Position numbers and translations under genes: made by a program. Below the pieces are notes generated by a model. It was given only the letters and a program-made list of their open reading frames with translations, made no database searches and was not told the origin of the DNA. A stretch of DNA of 64,000 nucleotides from VAZQ01 sp963702695 (lineage in GTDB: Bacteria; Pseudomonadota; Alphaproteobacteria; Rhizobiales; Xanthobacteraceae), in contig CAVPDS010000003.1 of assembly GCA_963702695.1 (NCBI GenBank), positions 281,917 through 345,916 of the forward strand, given 5' to 3'. Below, one piece after another: positions 1-7,427 of this stretch; within the stretch, counting starts at the first letter, position 1; each line of letters opens with the position of its first letter.

Positions 1-621
1 GGCAAGGCCGGCAGCGACTGCGATGCTCGTCATCGTGCGCATCCGCTCGACGAAGCTGCGGTGGTCGTCGAGGCTCGAGGGCGGGATCTGTTCGGCCAGC
101 GCCGCCCGCAGCGGCGCGAGGTCAGGCCTCGCGCCATTCGTAAGGCGGACCAGGATCAGGCGCGGCACCGGCAAGTCCTTGAGCGCGAGCGAGGAGCCGA
201 GCCAGGGCTCGAGCAATTGCAGCGACTCTTCTTTCGTGTATGGCCGCACGTCCGCCACGCCGGCGACCGCGCGGGCGAGCGCGACCGCGCGCCCGACGTC
301 CGCCTCGATGTCGCGGCCGGCGGCGGGCCGGACCTGGATCGTGACTTCGCGCGCCACGTCGGACTGCCAGTCGCCGGCGGCGGACCGCACCATCATCACG
401 GCGCCGGTCGTGAGCGAAGCGAGGAACGTCATGATGGCGATCACCGCGACCAGCGCCCGGCCCGCGATCGTGCCGCGCGGCACGATCGGCGTATGGATGC
501 GCGGCATTTCGAACTCGGCCGCGGGATCTTCGGCTTGCCGGGTCGGCGCGGCGATATCGCCGGAACCCGCCGGCTCCTCCATGTCGTCGACGTCCGGATC
601 ATCCCTGAACATGTCATTCAT
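1..621 (-). CDS. ftsX: Cell-division ABC transporter permease FtsX (3' end outside window)
   Basis: This is the amino-terminal ~207 residues of FtsX, the membrane half of FtsEX, which couples ATP hydrolysis in FtsE to septal peptidoglycan hydrolase activation. The protein starts MNDMFRDDPDVDDMEE, has an acidic cytoplasmic tail, then a hydrophobic first membrane segment at about residues 48-70, followed by the periplasmic domain with the stretch VRPYTKEESLQLLEPWLG. The ATG at 621 overlaps the ftsE stop codon (616-614), so the two are translationally coupled. The remainder of the protein lies beyond the left edge. Identification rests on the gene pair and the tail/TM/periplasmic layout. Confidence 0.85.
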   Translation of the reverse strand, partial: MNDMFRDDPDVDDMEEPAGSGDIAAPTRQAEDPAAEFEMPRIHTPIVPRGTIAGRALVAVIAIMTFLASLTTGAVMMVRSAAGDWQSDVAREVTIQVRPAAGRDIEADVGRAVALARAVAGVADVRPYTKEESLQLLEPWLGSSLALKDLPVPRLILVRLTNGARPDLAPLRAALAEQIPPSSLDDHRSFVERMRTMTSIAVAAGLA

Positions 622-1273
622 AGACATGCAGCCGACCTTCATGCAGCACCAGCCGGCGCGCATCGTACTGATCCATCAGTGCGATGTCGTGGGTGGCGAT
701 GACCACCGAAGTGCCGGAATTGTTGAGCTCGACAAACAGCCGTAGCAGCCGCTGCGCGAGATTGGGATCGACATTGCCGGTCGGCTCGTCGGCGAGCAGG
801 AGCTGAGGGCGCGCGATGACGGCACGCGCAATCGCGGCGCGCTGCTTCTCGCCGCCTGAGAGCACCGGCGGCAGCGCCCACATCCGTTCGCCCAGGCCGA
901 CCCAATTGAGAAGCTCGACCACCTCGTCGCGGAAACTGTCCTCGTCCCGCCCCAACACCCGGAACGGCAGGGCGACATTCTCGTAGGTAGTCATATGGTC
1001 GAGCAGCCGAAAATCCTGGAATACCACGCCGATGCGCCGCCGCAGCGTCGCCAGCGCATCTTTGCTCAGCGTCGCGATGTCGTGGCCGAACAGCGTGATG
1101 AGCCCGCGCGTCGGCCGCATCGAGAGAAACAGCAGGCGCAGCAGCGAGCTCTTGCCGGCGCCCGAGGGGCCGGTGAGGAACTGGAATGAATTCGGGTCGA
1201 TGCGGAAGGTGAGGTCGCGCAGGACCTCCGGGCCGAGCCCGTAGCGCAAACCGACGTTCTCGAATCGGACCAA
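614..1273 (-). CDS. ftsE: Cell-division ATP-binding protein FtsE
   Basis: FtsE is the cytoplasmic ATPase of the FtsEX complex. I place the start at TTG 1273 because a GGGGGA ribosome site lies 4-5 bases upstream and the resulting 219 residues match the usual family length; the reading frame stays open further upstream but without family-like sequence. Walker A GPSGAGKS is at residues 35-42, Q-loop VVFQDF near 83-88, signature LSGGEKQR at 138-145, Walker B LLLADEPTG at 158-166 and the switch histidine in ATHD near 195. The substitution LSGGEKQR for LSGGEQQR and a PTGNVDP D-loop are typical of FtsE. ftsX follows with an 8-base overlap. Confidence 0.93.
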   Translation of the reverse strand: MVRFENVGLRYGLGPEVLRDLTFRIDPNSFQFLTGPSGAGKSSLLRLLFLSMRPTRGLITLFGHDIATLSKDALATLRRRIGVVFQDFRLLDHMTTYENVALPFRVLGRDEDSFRDEVVELLNWVGLGERMWALPPVLSGGEKQRAAIARAVIARPQLLLADEPTGNVDPNLAQRLLRLFVELNNSGTSVVIATHDIALMDQYDARRLVLHEGRLHVYE

Positions 1274-1475
1274 GCCATCCCCCTGCGGTCGCCATGCGGT
1301 ATGCGCCGGCACCAAACGCCCGAATCTATGGAGAAATCTTAGACTGTCGGGTCGCGAGAGGCCAATTGCCAATTTCGATCCCTGCCAATGGTTCCCGGCA
1401 ACGGCGGCGCGGCGGCCCCGGCGACCGGTTCCCGCCGCCGCGGGCTGTCGAGCGAATGCGCTCCACGCAAGATCG

Positions 1476-2741
1476 TCAGTTGACGACACGCCGGTAGGGT
1501 AATGACAGCTTCCGTACCAGACCAACCAGTTCGGTCGGCGTCTGGTAGAATTTCACTTCCCGGTCCCGGAACATGAACGGTTTGGGCGTCGCCGGAGTGC
1601 CTTTGCACACCAGCTCGAAGTCCTTGCCGGCGCCGAGCGCGATGCCGGCTTCGATCGCCGAGTTCAACGCCGTCTTGCCGTCCGCGTCATCGCTGATATC
1701 GAAGATGCAGAAGGTTGCGTCGCGAATGCGGGTGACGATCTCGGCTTGGACATTTCCCTTGATTTCGACCCCGGAGATGCAGCGCAGACCGCTCACGATC
1801 TCCATCGACCGTCGTGCCAGATCCCAGGTTGACCGTTCCGCCTCATCGAATGAATGTCCCATGAAACAATGGACCGGAATCGCGGGCCGCCGCGCGACAT
1901 CCTCCTGAAACTCGAAGATCGCTCCGTCCAGGATGTCCTCGGGACACGGATCGAGTTGCGGGGCCCGCCGCACCACGATGCCATCCAATTCGTCCAAGTC
2001 TTGCGTCACCGCCTCCTCGACAATCGCCAGCACCGGACGTTTAAGCTCGCGAGCGATCTTGATTTCGTCGAAGAAATACTTGGAGGTCTTGCCGTCGCCA
2101 CGGTGCGACAGGACACAAATGACGCCCATGCATCCCGACATGAGCGTCGCGATCCGGCTTGGCACGAATTTTTGGTTCGGCGCGTCGCGCACGCTGCGCA
2201 GCCGGTAATCCTTGAGCTGGTTCGAAATGTATTGGCCGACCGCCACTTCGTGCGGCAGCGATCCGCGGGCCAGGTAGATCTGGGGATAACCGATGGTTCG
2301 CAGATCGCCGTCGGTGCCGTGCAGCGTCGCGAGCAACTGCGTGGCGATGCCCGGAGTCAGCTCGCCGCCGGCAGCGATGTCGATCCACGTTTCACTCTCG
2401 AGTTCCGGCGGCACCTTCGACTGATCGATGCGGATCGGGATGACGTGGAAGTCCGGGAACTGGGTCTGCTGGCTGATGCAGATGTTCCACTCCTTCTTCA
2501 CCCATCCCGATTTGAGCGAGCTCTCGCTCAGCATGACGATGGCGGACTGGCAATCGGCGATGGCGCTGCCGAGTTCGGCGGCGACCTGCCGGCCCGGCGG
2601 CAGGTTGACGGAGTCGTACCAGACGTCGACCTTGGCGAATTCGGTGCACCATCGGTAGATGTGGTCCGCGATCGCCTTGTCGATGTGCGCGTGGCTCAAG
2701 AACAGGTTGAAGGGCCTGTTGTTGATGACCTTTGCAGACAT
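1476..2741 (-). CDS. TIR-domain protein with additional Rossmann-like domains
   Basis: A 421-residue soluble protein. The ATG at 2741 is preceded by GGAGG at 7 bases; upstream in-frame codons are not family-like. Residues ~10-115 form a TIR domain: FNLFLSHAHIDKAIADH, then WYDSVNLPPG, then SAIVMLSESSLKSGWVKKEW, with Glu84 at the position of the catalytic NAD-hydrolase glutamate of enzymatic TIRs. Residues ~155-245 (IYLARGSLPHEV to KRPVLAIVEE) and ~285-380 (VHCFMGHSFDEAER to IEAGIALGAGKDFELV) look like two further alpha/beta nucleotide-binding-like modules with TIR-like or deoxyribosyltransferase-like patterns. The TIR call is strong and the other two are inference. No TM segment or signal is visible. 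It lies upstream of ftsE on the same strand, in what is otherwise a housekeeping locus, and resembles an acquired defence or NAD-signalling gene. The target and trigger cannot be read from the sequence. Confidence 0.75.
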   Translation of the reverse strand: MSAKVINNRPFNLFLSHAHIDKAIADHIYRWCTEFAKVDVWYDSVNLPPGRQVAAELGSAIADCQSAIVMLSESSLKSGWVKKEWNICISQQTQFPDFHVIPIRIDQSKVPPELESETWIDIAAGGELTPGIATQLLATLHGTDGDLRTIGYPQIYLARGSLPHEVAVGQYISNQLKDYRLRSVRDAPNQKFVPSRIATLMSGCMGVICVLSHRGDGKTSKYFFDEIKIARELKRPVLAIVEEAVTQDLDELDGIVVRRAPQLDPCPEDILDGAIFEFQEDVARRPAIPVHCFMGHSFDEAERSTWDLARRSMEIVSGLRCISGVEIKGNVQAEIVTRIRDATFCIFDISDDADGKTALNSAIEAGIALGAGKDFELVCKGTPATPKPFMFRDREVKFYQTPTELVGLVRKLSLPYRRVVN

Positions 2742-2953
2742 GCGCAGCCTCCGAACCCCAGGGCTTGGAGCGGAACCCGAAAACAATGCCGGGGGTTGGC
2801 GGGCCCCGCAAGGGTAAGGTCGCCACGACAGGGTGCCGGTTTGGCGCCGATGCGGCCGGCCGCGGCCAAGCCGCCTCGCCATAATTATGGTTTCCGATCC
2901 ATTAACGGACGGCTGCTAGCGTACCAGTCCTGGCATCACTGTTCGATTCGCCC

Positions 2954-3901
2954 ATGCTGATCGTCTGTCCAAGCTGCGGAACTTCATATCAGATCGAGCC
3001 GAACTCGCTGGGAGCGGGCCGCTCGGTGCGCTGCGTACGTTGTCGCAATGTGTGGTTCGCGGCCAATACCCGAGCCATATCCGCCATCGCGCAGGCGCAC
3101 CGCTCCGACCTGGTGACGTCGAAATCGCCCGCCGCACCTCCCGCGCCCCCCGCCGAATGGGTGACCGAGGGCTCGGCTTCCCTCGATCCGTTCATGCAGC
3201 CGACGCCGCAGGCGGACCCGCACGACCGCACGGAAGCCCAACCGGCCGCCCCGGATCAGCACGCCCCACCCGCCGAATCCGCGCCGAACTCGCCGGTCGA
3301 GGCGGCCGCGCCGTCGCCGGAACCGTTCCTGATCGACGACGCTCCGCCGCTCGCGCCAGCGGCCCCCGACGAGATCGTGCCGCCGACCGTCCCCGAGGAC
3401 ATCGAGACGGTGGCCGCCCGCCGCGAGCGCCGCAGCAAGCGCCGGCGCCGCGGCTGGCCGCTGACGCTGTGGCCGACCGCGATCCTCGCGTTGATGTTCG
3501 TGCTCGCGGCGCTGGCGAGTTGGCGCGCCAGGGTGGTGGCGCTCGCGCCGCAGACCGCGTCGCTCTATGCGGCGATCGGATTGCCGGTCAATCTGCGCGG
3601 TCTCGAATTCGACGATGTCACTACCACCAGCGAAACGGACGAGGGGGTGCAGGTGCTCGTCGTCGAAGGCACGATCGCGAGCACCGCCGCCAGGCGGGTG
3701 GTGGTGCCGCGGCTGCGGTTCGCGGTGCGCGATGCCGGTGGCCACGAGATCTACACCTGGACGGCGCTGCCGACGAAAAACGTGCTCGCTCCCGGCGAGC
3801 AACTCGCGTTCCGGTCGCGGCTTGCTTCCCCGCCGGCCGAGGGCCGCAACGTATCAGTGCGCTTCTTCAACCGGCGCGATCGCATCGCCGGCCTTCAATG
3901 A
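2954..3901 (+). CDS. Zinc-ribbon (MJ0042-type) membrane protein
   Basis: A 315-residue protein that begins with a zinc ribbon (CPSCGTSYQ at 5-13 and CVRCRNVW at 27-34, four cysteines), followed by a long Pro/Ala-rich disordered linker (~55-145). A basic patch RRERRSKRRRR leads into one transmembrane helix near 178-195, and the C-terminal ~110 residues form a beta-rich domain of the DUF3426 kind (VLVVEGTIAST, APGEQLAFRSRL). This architecture is common beside ftsE and a response regulator in this bacterial group. Function is unknown; a membrane-anchored metal- or redox-sensing role is only a guess. The response regulator starts 7 bases after the stop. Confidence 0.8.
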   Translation: MLIVCPSCGTSYQIEPNSLGAGRSVRCVRCRNVWFAANTRAISAIAQAHRSDLVTSKSPAAPPAPPAEWVTEGSASLDPFMQPTPQADPHDRTEAQPAAPDQHAPPAESAPNSPVEAAAPSPEPFLIDDAPPLAPAAPDEIVPPTVPEDIETVAARRERRSKRRRRGWPLTLWPTAILALMFVLAALASWRARVVALAPQTASLYAAIGLPVNLRGLEFDDVTTTSETDEGVQVLVVEGTIASTAARRVVVPRLRFAVRDAGGHEIYTWTALPTKNVLAPGEQLAFRSRLASPPAEGRNVSVRFFNRRDRIAGLQ

Positions 3902-3908
3902 GGGACCC

Positions 3909-4292
3909 ATGGCACGCATCCTGATTGCCGAAGACGAAGCAGGCATCCGCGACCTCGTCGCCCGCGCGCTCGCGCTCGATGGCCACGATGTGAGGACCAC
4001 GAACGACGGCGCGGAAGCGCTCGATGTGCTGGGCCACGAGCGGGACGCCTTCGAGCTTCTGCTGACCGATATCCGCATGCCGATCATGGACGGGATCGCG
4101 CTGGCGCTGGCGGCCGCGCGCGACCATCCGCGGCTGCCGATCCTGCTGATGACCGGTTATGCCGACCAGCGCGAACGCGCCAGTGGCCTGCAAGCGCTGA
4201 TCCACGACGTCATCACCAAGCCGTTCTCGCTCGCGACCATCCGCGCCGCGGTGAAGGGCGCGCTGTCGGGCGAAGCGCGCGCGCTGCATTAG
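3909..4292 (+). CDS. cpdR: Single-domain response regulator, CpdR-like
   Basis: A 127-residue receiver domain with no output domain. The acidic pocket is AEDE at 7-10, the phosphoacceptor is Asp54 in LLLTDIRMPIMDG, the switch Thr82 is in LLMTGYA, and the conserved lysine is Lys104 in ITKPFS. Length and the sequence around the phosphosite match CpdR, the receiver that controls ClpXP-dependent proteolysis in alphaproteobacterial cell-cycle control. I infer that identity from pattern and from the neighbourhood (ftsE, zinc-ribbon gene). It could be another stand-alone CheY-like receiver. It starts 7 bases downstream of the zinc-ribbon gene, so the two are probably co-transcribed. Confidence 0.75.
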   Translation: MARILIAEDEAGIRDLVARALALDGHDVRTTNDGAEALDVLGHERDAFELLLTDIRMPIMDGIALALAAARDHPRLPILLMTGYADQRERASGLQALIHDVITKPFSLATIRAAVKGALSGEARALH

Positions 4293-4388
4293 GCCGGCGC
4301 TCCTTGCTTCTCCCTCTCGCCGTTGGGGAAGTGGAGCGCCCAAGAGCAAGACGGCGCGCATCAGATTCAAAGCGCTCTTGCGCCGCCA

Positions 4389-6212
4389 TCATCCGAGCTT
4401 CGGATGCGATCCCACCGCCGCGCGCGCGAGCACCTGCGCGGACCGCCGCGACGCGCGCAATCGTCCGCTGGCGGACGCGTCGGCGGCGAGCGTCTGCGGA
4501 TCAATGACCACGCCGTACAATTCAGCGGCGGCAGCGATCGAAACATAACCCTGGCGGACGTCGTCCTCGACTTCTTCCAGGGCGCGCTCGAGCGGCTCGC
4601 CGTAGCCGCCACCGCCGCCGGAGCGGATGCGGAAGGCGTCGCCGGGCTTGAGCGCGGCGACCAGCACCTTCGCGTTCGGGAAGTCGGTCTTCCAGGCGCC
4701 GCCGATCCGCAGCGCCACCTCGTTGCCGGTCGAGTCGCGCCCGCCGCCGAGCCCCCAGGGCTTGCAATGCGCGCGCTCGCTCTGGGTGTTCAAGGTCATC
4801 GGGACGCGCGCTCGCACCACGCGCTCGACCCCGAGGCCACCGCGGCGGCGGCCGGCGCCGCCCGAGTCGGGCACCATGGCGTAGCGCTCGACCACGATCG
4901 GGAATTTCACTTCGGCCTGCTCGTTCGGACTGTTGTGAGTGTCGCCGTCATTGATGCAGACGGTGGCGCTCACGCCGTCCTCGCTACGCTTCGCCCCCCA
5001 GCCGCCGCCGAGCGGACCGAAATTGGCGATGAAGAACTCCGAGGTCCTGGTGTTGATGCCGTGCAGGTTGGCGACGAGGAGGTCGGCGTGGTGCCCGGCA
5101 ATCACGCGATCGGGGATCGCCGGCGCCAGCGCCTTGAAGATCGTGTCGACGATCGTCATCGGATAGGTCATCCACCAGCGCATCGGCGCCGGCCGCGTGG
5201 CGCTGACGATCCGGCCCGGCGGCACGATGGTCTTGAGGCTGCGGAACGAGCCGTCGTTGATCGGGTAGTCGGTCGGCGAGGTGAGGCACTTGTAGGCGAC
5301 CTGCGCGCAGGCGTGGCCGGTGGTGATGCCGGAATTGTAGAAGCCGCGCACCTGCTTCGACACGTCGCTGAGGTCGACGGTCATCTCCTCGCCCTTGACC
5401 ACGACCCGCACCTTGATCGGCACCGGCTTGCCGAGCTCGATGCCGTCGTCGTCCATGTAGGACTCGGCCTCGTAGGTACCGTCCGGGATCGTCAGCGTGC
5501 GCGCGCGCGCCATCACTTCGGCGTGGTCCATGATCGCGACGATGGAGGAGAGTACGGCCTCGCGGCCATAGCGCTCGATCAGTTGCAGAAAGCGCCGCTC
5601 GCCGGTCTTCACCGCCGTGATCTGCGCGCGCAGGTCGCCGATCGCGCGGCTCGGCAGCCGCACGTTCTGGCGGATGATGTCGACGAGGTCCTGGTTTACC
5701 ACGCCCTCGCGCTGATATTTTACGATCGGAATCTGCAAGCCTTCCGAGTAAATGTCGGTGGTCATGCCGCCGAGCGTGCCGCCGACGTCGAGCCAGTGTG
5801 CCATGCAGCAGGAAAAGCCGACCAGCGTGTCCTGGTGGAAGATCGGCAGCGTGAAGGTGAAGTGATTGAGATGGCTACCGGTGAGATAGGCATCGTTGGT
5901 GACGTAGATGTCACCGGGCTTGATGTCGTCCCTGCCGAAGTGACGGATCTTCGCCTTCACCGTCTCCGCCATGCCGCGGATGAACATCGGCAGCCCGATG
6001 CCGATCGACACGGTCTCGCCGTCCGGCGTGAACAGGCCCGTAGTGAAGTCAAGCGCCTCGTAGATGATGATGTTGTAGGCGGTGCGCATGAGGTTGGTCT
6101 TCATTTCCTCAGTCACCGCAATCACGCCATTGCGCACGATCTCCGCGACGATGGGATCAACCGCGGGCTTGGCGGAGGTGCGCCGCGCTTTGCGTTTTTG
6201 TCTGCCTTTCAT
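4389..6212 (-). CDS. Hydantoinase B/oxoprolinase family protein
   Basis: A 607-residue HyuB-type subunit; family members hydrolyse hydantoins, 5-oxoproline or carboxylate acetone or acetophenone together with a HyuA-type ATPase subunit. Diagnostic stretches are DPIVAEIVRNGVIAVTEEM, GDIYVTNDAYLTGSHLNH, GGTLGGMTTDIYSEG and the Gly-rich carboxyl end RSGGGGGYGEPLERA. The ATG at 6212 begins a basic MKGRQKRKARR; an earlier in-frame codon at 6260 runs through a hairpin repeat and is unlikely. No hyuA gene is present in the window, which is unusual because the two subunits are normally encoded side by side. The gene lies 76 bases downstream of the dihydroxyphthalate-decarboxylase-like gene, probably in one transcript. 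Substrate unknown. Confidence 0.85.
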   Translation of the reverse strand: MKGRQKRKARRTSAKPAVDPIVAEIVRNGVIAVTEEMKTNLMRTAYNIIIYEALDFTTGLFTPDGETVSIGIGLPMFIRGMAETVKAKIRHFGRDDIKPGDIYVTNDAYLTGSHLNHFTFTLPIFHQDTLVGFSCCMAHWLDVGGTLGGMTTDIYSEGLQIPIVKYQREGVVNQDLVDIIRQNVRLPSRAIGDLRAQITAVKTGERRFLQLIERYGREAVLSSIVAIMDHAEVMARARTLTIPDGTYEAESYMDDDGIELGKPVPIKVRVVVKGEEMTVDLSDVSKQVRGFYNSGITTGHACAQVAYKCLTSPTDYPINDGSFRSLKTIVPPGRIVSATRPAPMRWWMTYPMTIVDTIFKALAPAIPDRVIAGHHADLLVANLHGINTRTSEFFIANFGPLGGGWGAKRSEDGVSATVCINDGDTHNSPNEQAEVKFPIVVERYAMVPDSGGAGRRRGGLGVERVVRARVPMTLNTQSERAHCKPWGLGGGRDSTGNEVALRIGGAWKTDFPNAKVLVAALKPGDAFRIRSGGGGGYGEPLERALEEVEDDVRQGYVSIAAAAELYGVVIDPQTLAADASASGRLRASRRSAQVLARAAVGSHPKLG

Positions 6213-6238
6213 TGGATGTCCGCCGTTTGGGTCCGGTC

Positions 6239-6258
6239 GTCCCCGCCTTCGCGGGGAC
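6239..6258. repeat. GC-rich perfect hairpin
   Basis: Arms GTCCCCGC (6239-6246) and GCGGGGAC (6251-6258) flank a CTTC loop in the short gap between the two minus-strand genes. A related but imperfect inverted sequence lies near 17446-17475. It resembles dispersed short palindromes of alphaproteobacterial chromosomes; no U-tract follows, so I do not call it a terminator. Confidence 0.5.
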
Positions 6259-6288
6259 AACGCCGAGCGCGCTCCGTCCGCGAACCGC

Positions 6289-7281
6289 TCACTGGTCCAT
6301 CGTGCTCTTTGCGAATACTTCGTCGAGCTTCATCAGCCGCGGCGTGAGACCCTGCTCGACCGAATACTGCGCCGCCGCTTCGAGAATATGCCGGTTGGCC
6401 TTCACGCCGTGCCGCAGCACCGGCTCGCGCAAAGCGTTGCCCGCCTCCTGCGGGATCGCGCCGCACGCGATGTGATACTCGACGTGCTCCATGCGCTGCT
6501 CGTTGGCGATCTCGGCGGCGGCCTCGAACGCCTTGAGCAGGTTGAGCACCGCCCACGGATGCTTCTCGGCAATCTCGCGGCGGATGACCATGCCGTGGTT
6601 GATCGGATGGATGCCGGTCTTGCGGTAGTAGCGCACACCCTCGGCGCGCGGATCCGGAAAGATGAATTTCACGTCCGGATGGTTTTCCAGATCGACGGTC
6701 GAGCGATCAACTAGGTTGCTCTTGCGGATGTAATGGACGACGGCTTCGAGCTCGCCGGACGCCATCATCGACCCGATGCTTTTCTCCGGCGGAATCTGAT
6801 GGATGGTCACCCCCGGCGGCGCCTTGAACGAAACCGCGCCGGCATGGCTGTGCGACGGCACGCGCTCCATCCAGTGCTCCATCTCGTTCGGCGCGACGCC
6901 GAATTCATGCTGGAGGATGCCGCGCGTCCACAGCGCCGCGGTCTGCTGATATTCCGGCACACCCACGCGCTTGCCCTTGAGCTGCGCCGGCGTATCGATC
7001 TTGGCGTCCTTGCGCACCAGAATCTCGGTGTGAAACATTTTGCGCGTGGTGAAGATCGGCAGCCCGACCCAGCGATCGTCGCCGCCGGCGCGCGCCATCA
7101 TCAGCGAGGAGAACGACATCTCTGAGACGTCGAAGTCGGCGAACTTGAGCTGGCGCCAGAACATCTCCGACGGATGCAGGATGGTCGGCACGAGATCGAT
7201 GCCGTCCGGCGCCACGGTGCCGTCGAGGATCGGCCACGAGCGCGGATTGGAGGCGATGGCAAGGCTGAGCTGGAGTTTCAT
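6289..7281 (-). CDS. 4,5-dihydroxyphthalate decarboxylase-like / periplasmic-binding-fold protein
   Basis: A 330-residue protein starting MKLQLSLAIASNPRSW with no signal peptide, so probably cytoplasmic. The patterns LDGTVAPDGIDL, FDVSEMSFSSLMMARAGGD, GLPIFTTRKMFHTEILVR and LKGKRVGVPEYQQTAALWTRGIL are those of the Pht5 family of 4,5-dihydroxyphthalate decarboxylases, which have a type-II periplasmic-binding fold. Many members are annotated as ABC substrate-binding proteins. Whether this one is a decarboxylase or a binding protein cannot be decided from sequence alone. It is the first gene of a probable two-gene unit with the hydantoinase-B-like gene, suggesting a small catabolic cassette. Confidence 0.7.
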   Translation of the reverse strand: MKLQLSLAIASNPRSWPILDGTVAPDGIDLVPTILHPSEMFWRQLKFADFDVSEMSFSSLMMARAGGDDRWVGLPIFTTRKMFHTEILVRKDAKIDTPAQLKGKRVGVPEYQQTAALWTRGILQHEFGVAPNEMEHWMERVPSHSHAGAVSFKAPPGVTIHQIPPEKSIGSMMASGELEAVVHYIRKSNLVDRSTVDLENHPDVKFIFPDPRAEGVRYYRKTGIHPINHGMVIRREIAEKHPWAVLNLLKAFEAAAEIANEQRMEHVEYHIACGAIPQEAGNALREPVLRHGVKANRHILEAAAQYSVEQGLTPRLMKLDEVFAKSTMDQ

Positions 7282-7333
7282 GGGGGTTTTGGTCTCATGG
7301 GGTTTGGATCTTGGCGGGATTCGTCAGCATTTG

Positions 7334-7374
7334 TCATCTCGGCCGAGCGCGGCGAGAACCGGGACCCAACGTGC
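7334..7374. repeat. Half copy of a dispersed palindromic repeat
   Basis: The stretch beginning GTCATCTCGGCCGAGCG and ending near GGGACCCAACGTGC resembles the left half of the longer repeat at 9051-9172. It occupies most of the 146-base gap between two minus-strand genes. Confidence 0.45.
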
Positions 7375-7427
7375 ATCACGCACTGCGCTCCTGATCGAAC
7401 GCCGCGATGGCATGATCCGTGATGAGC

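Noticed and set aside
23..745. Long plus-strand open frames over the ftsX/ftsE region
   Set aside because: They are GC-rich shadows of the minus-strand ftsX and ftsE frames, with arginine/alanine-rich translations and no family pattern.
4323..6347. A 674-codon plus-strand frame opposite the hydantoinase-B-like gene
   Set aside because: His/Arg/Ala-rich antisense translation; the minus strand encodes a recognisable enzyme across the same bases.
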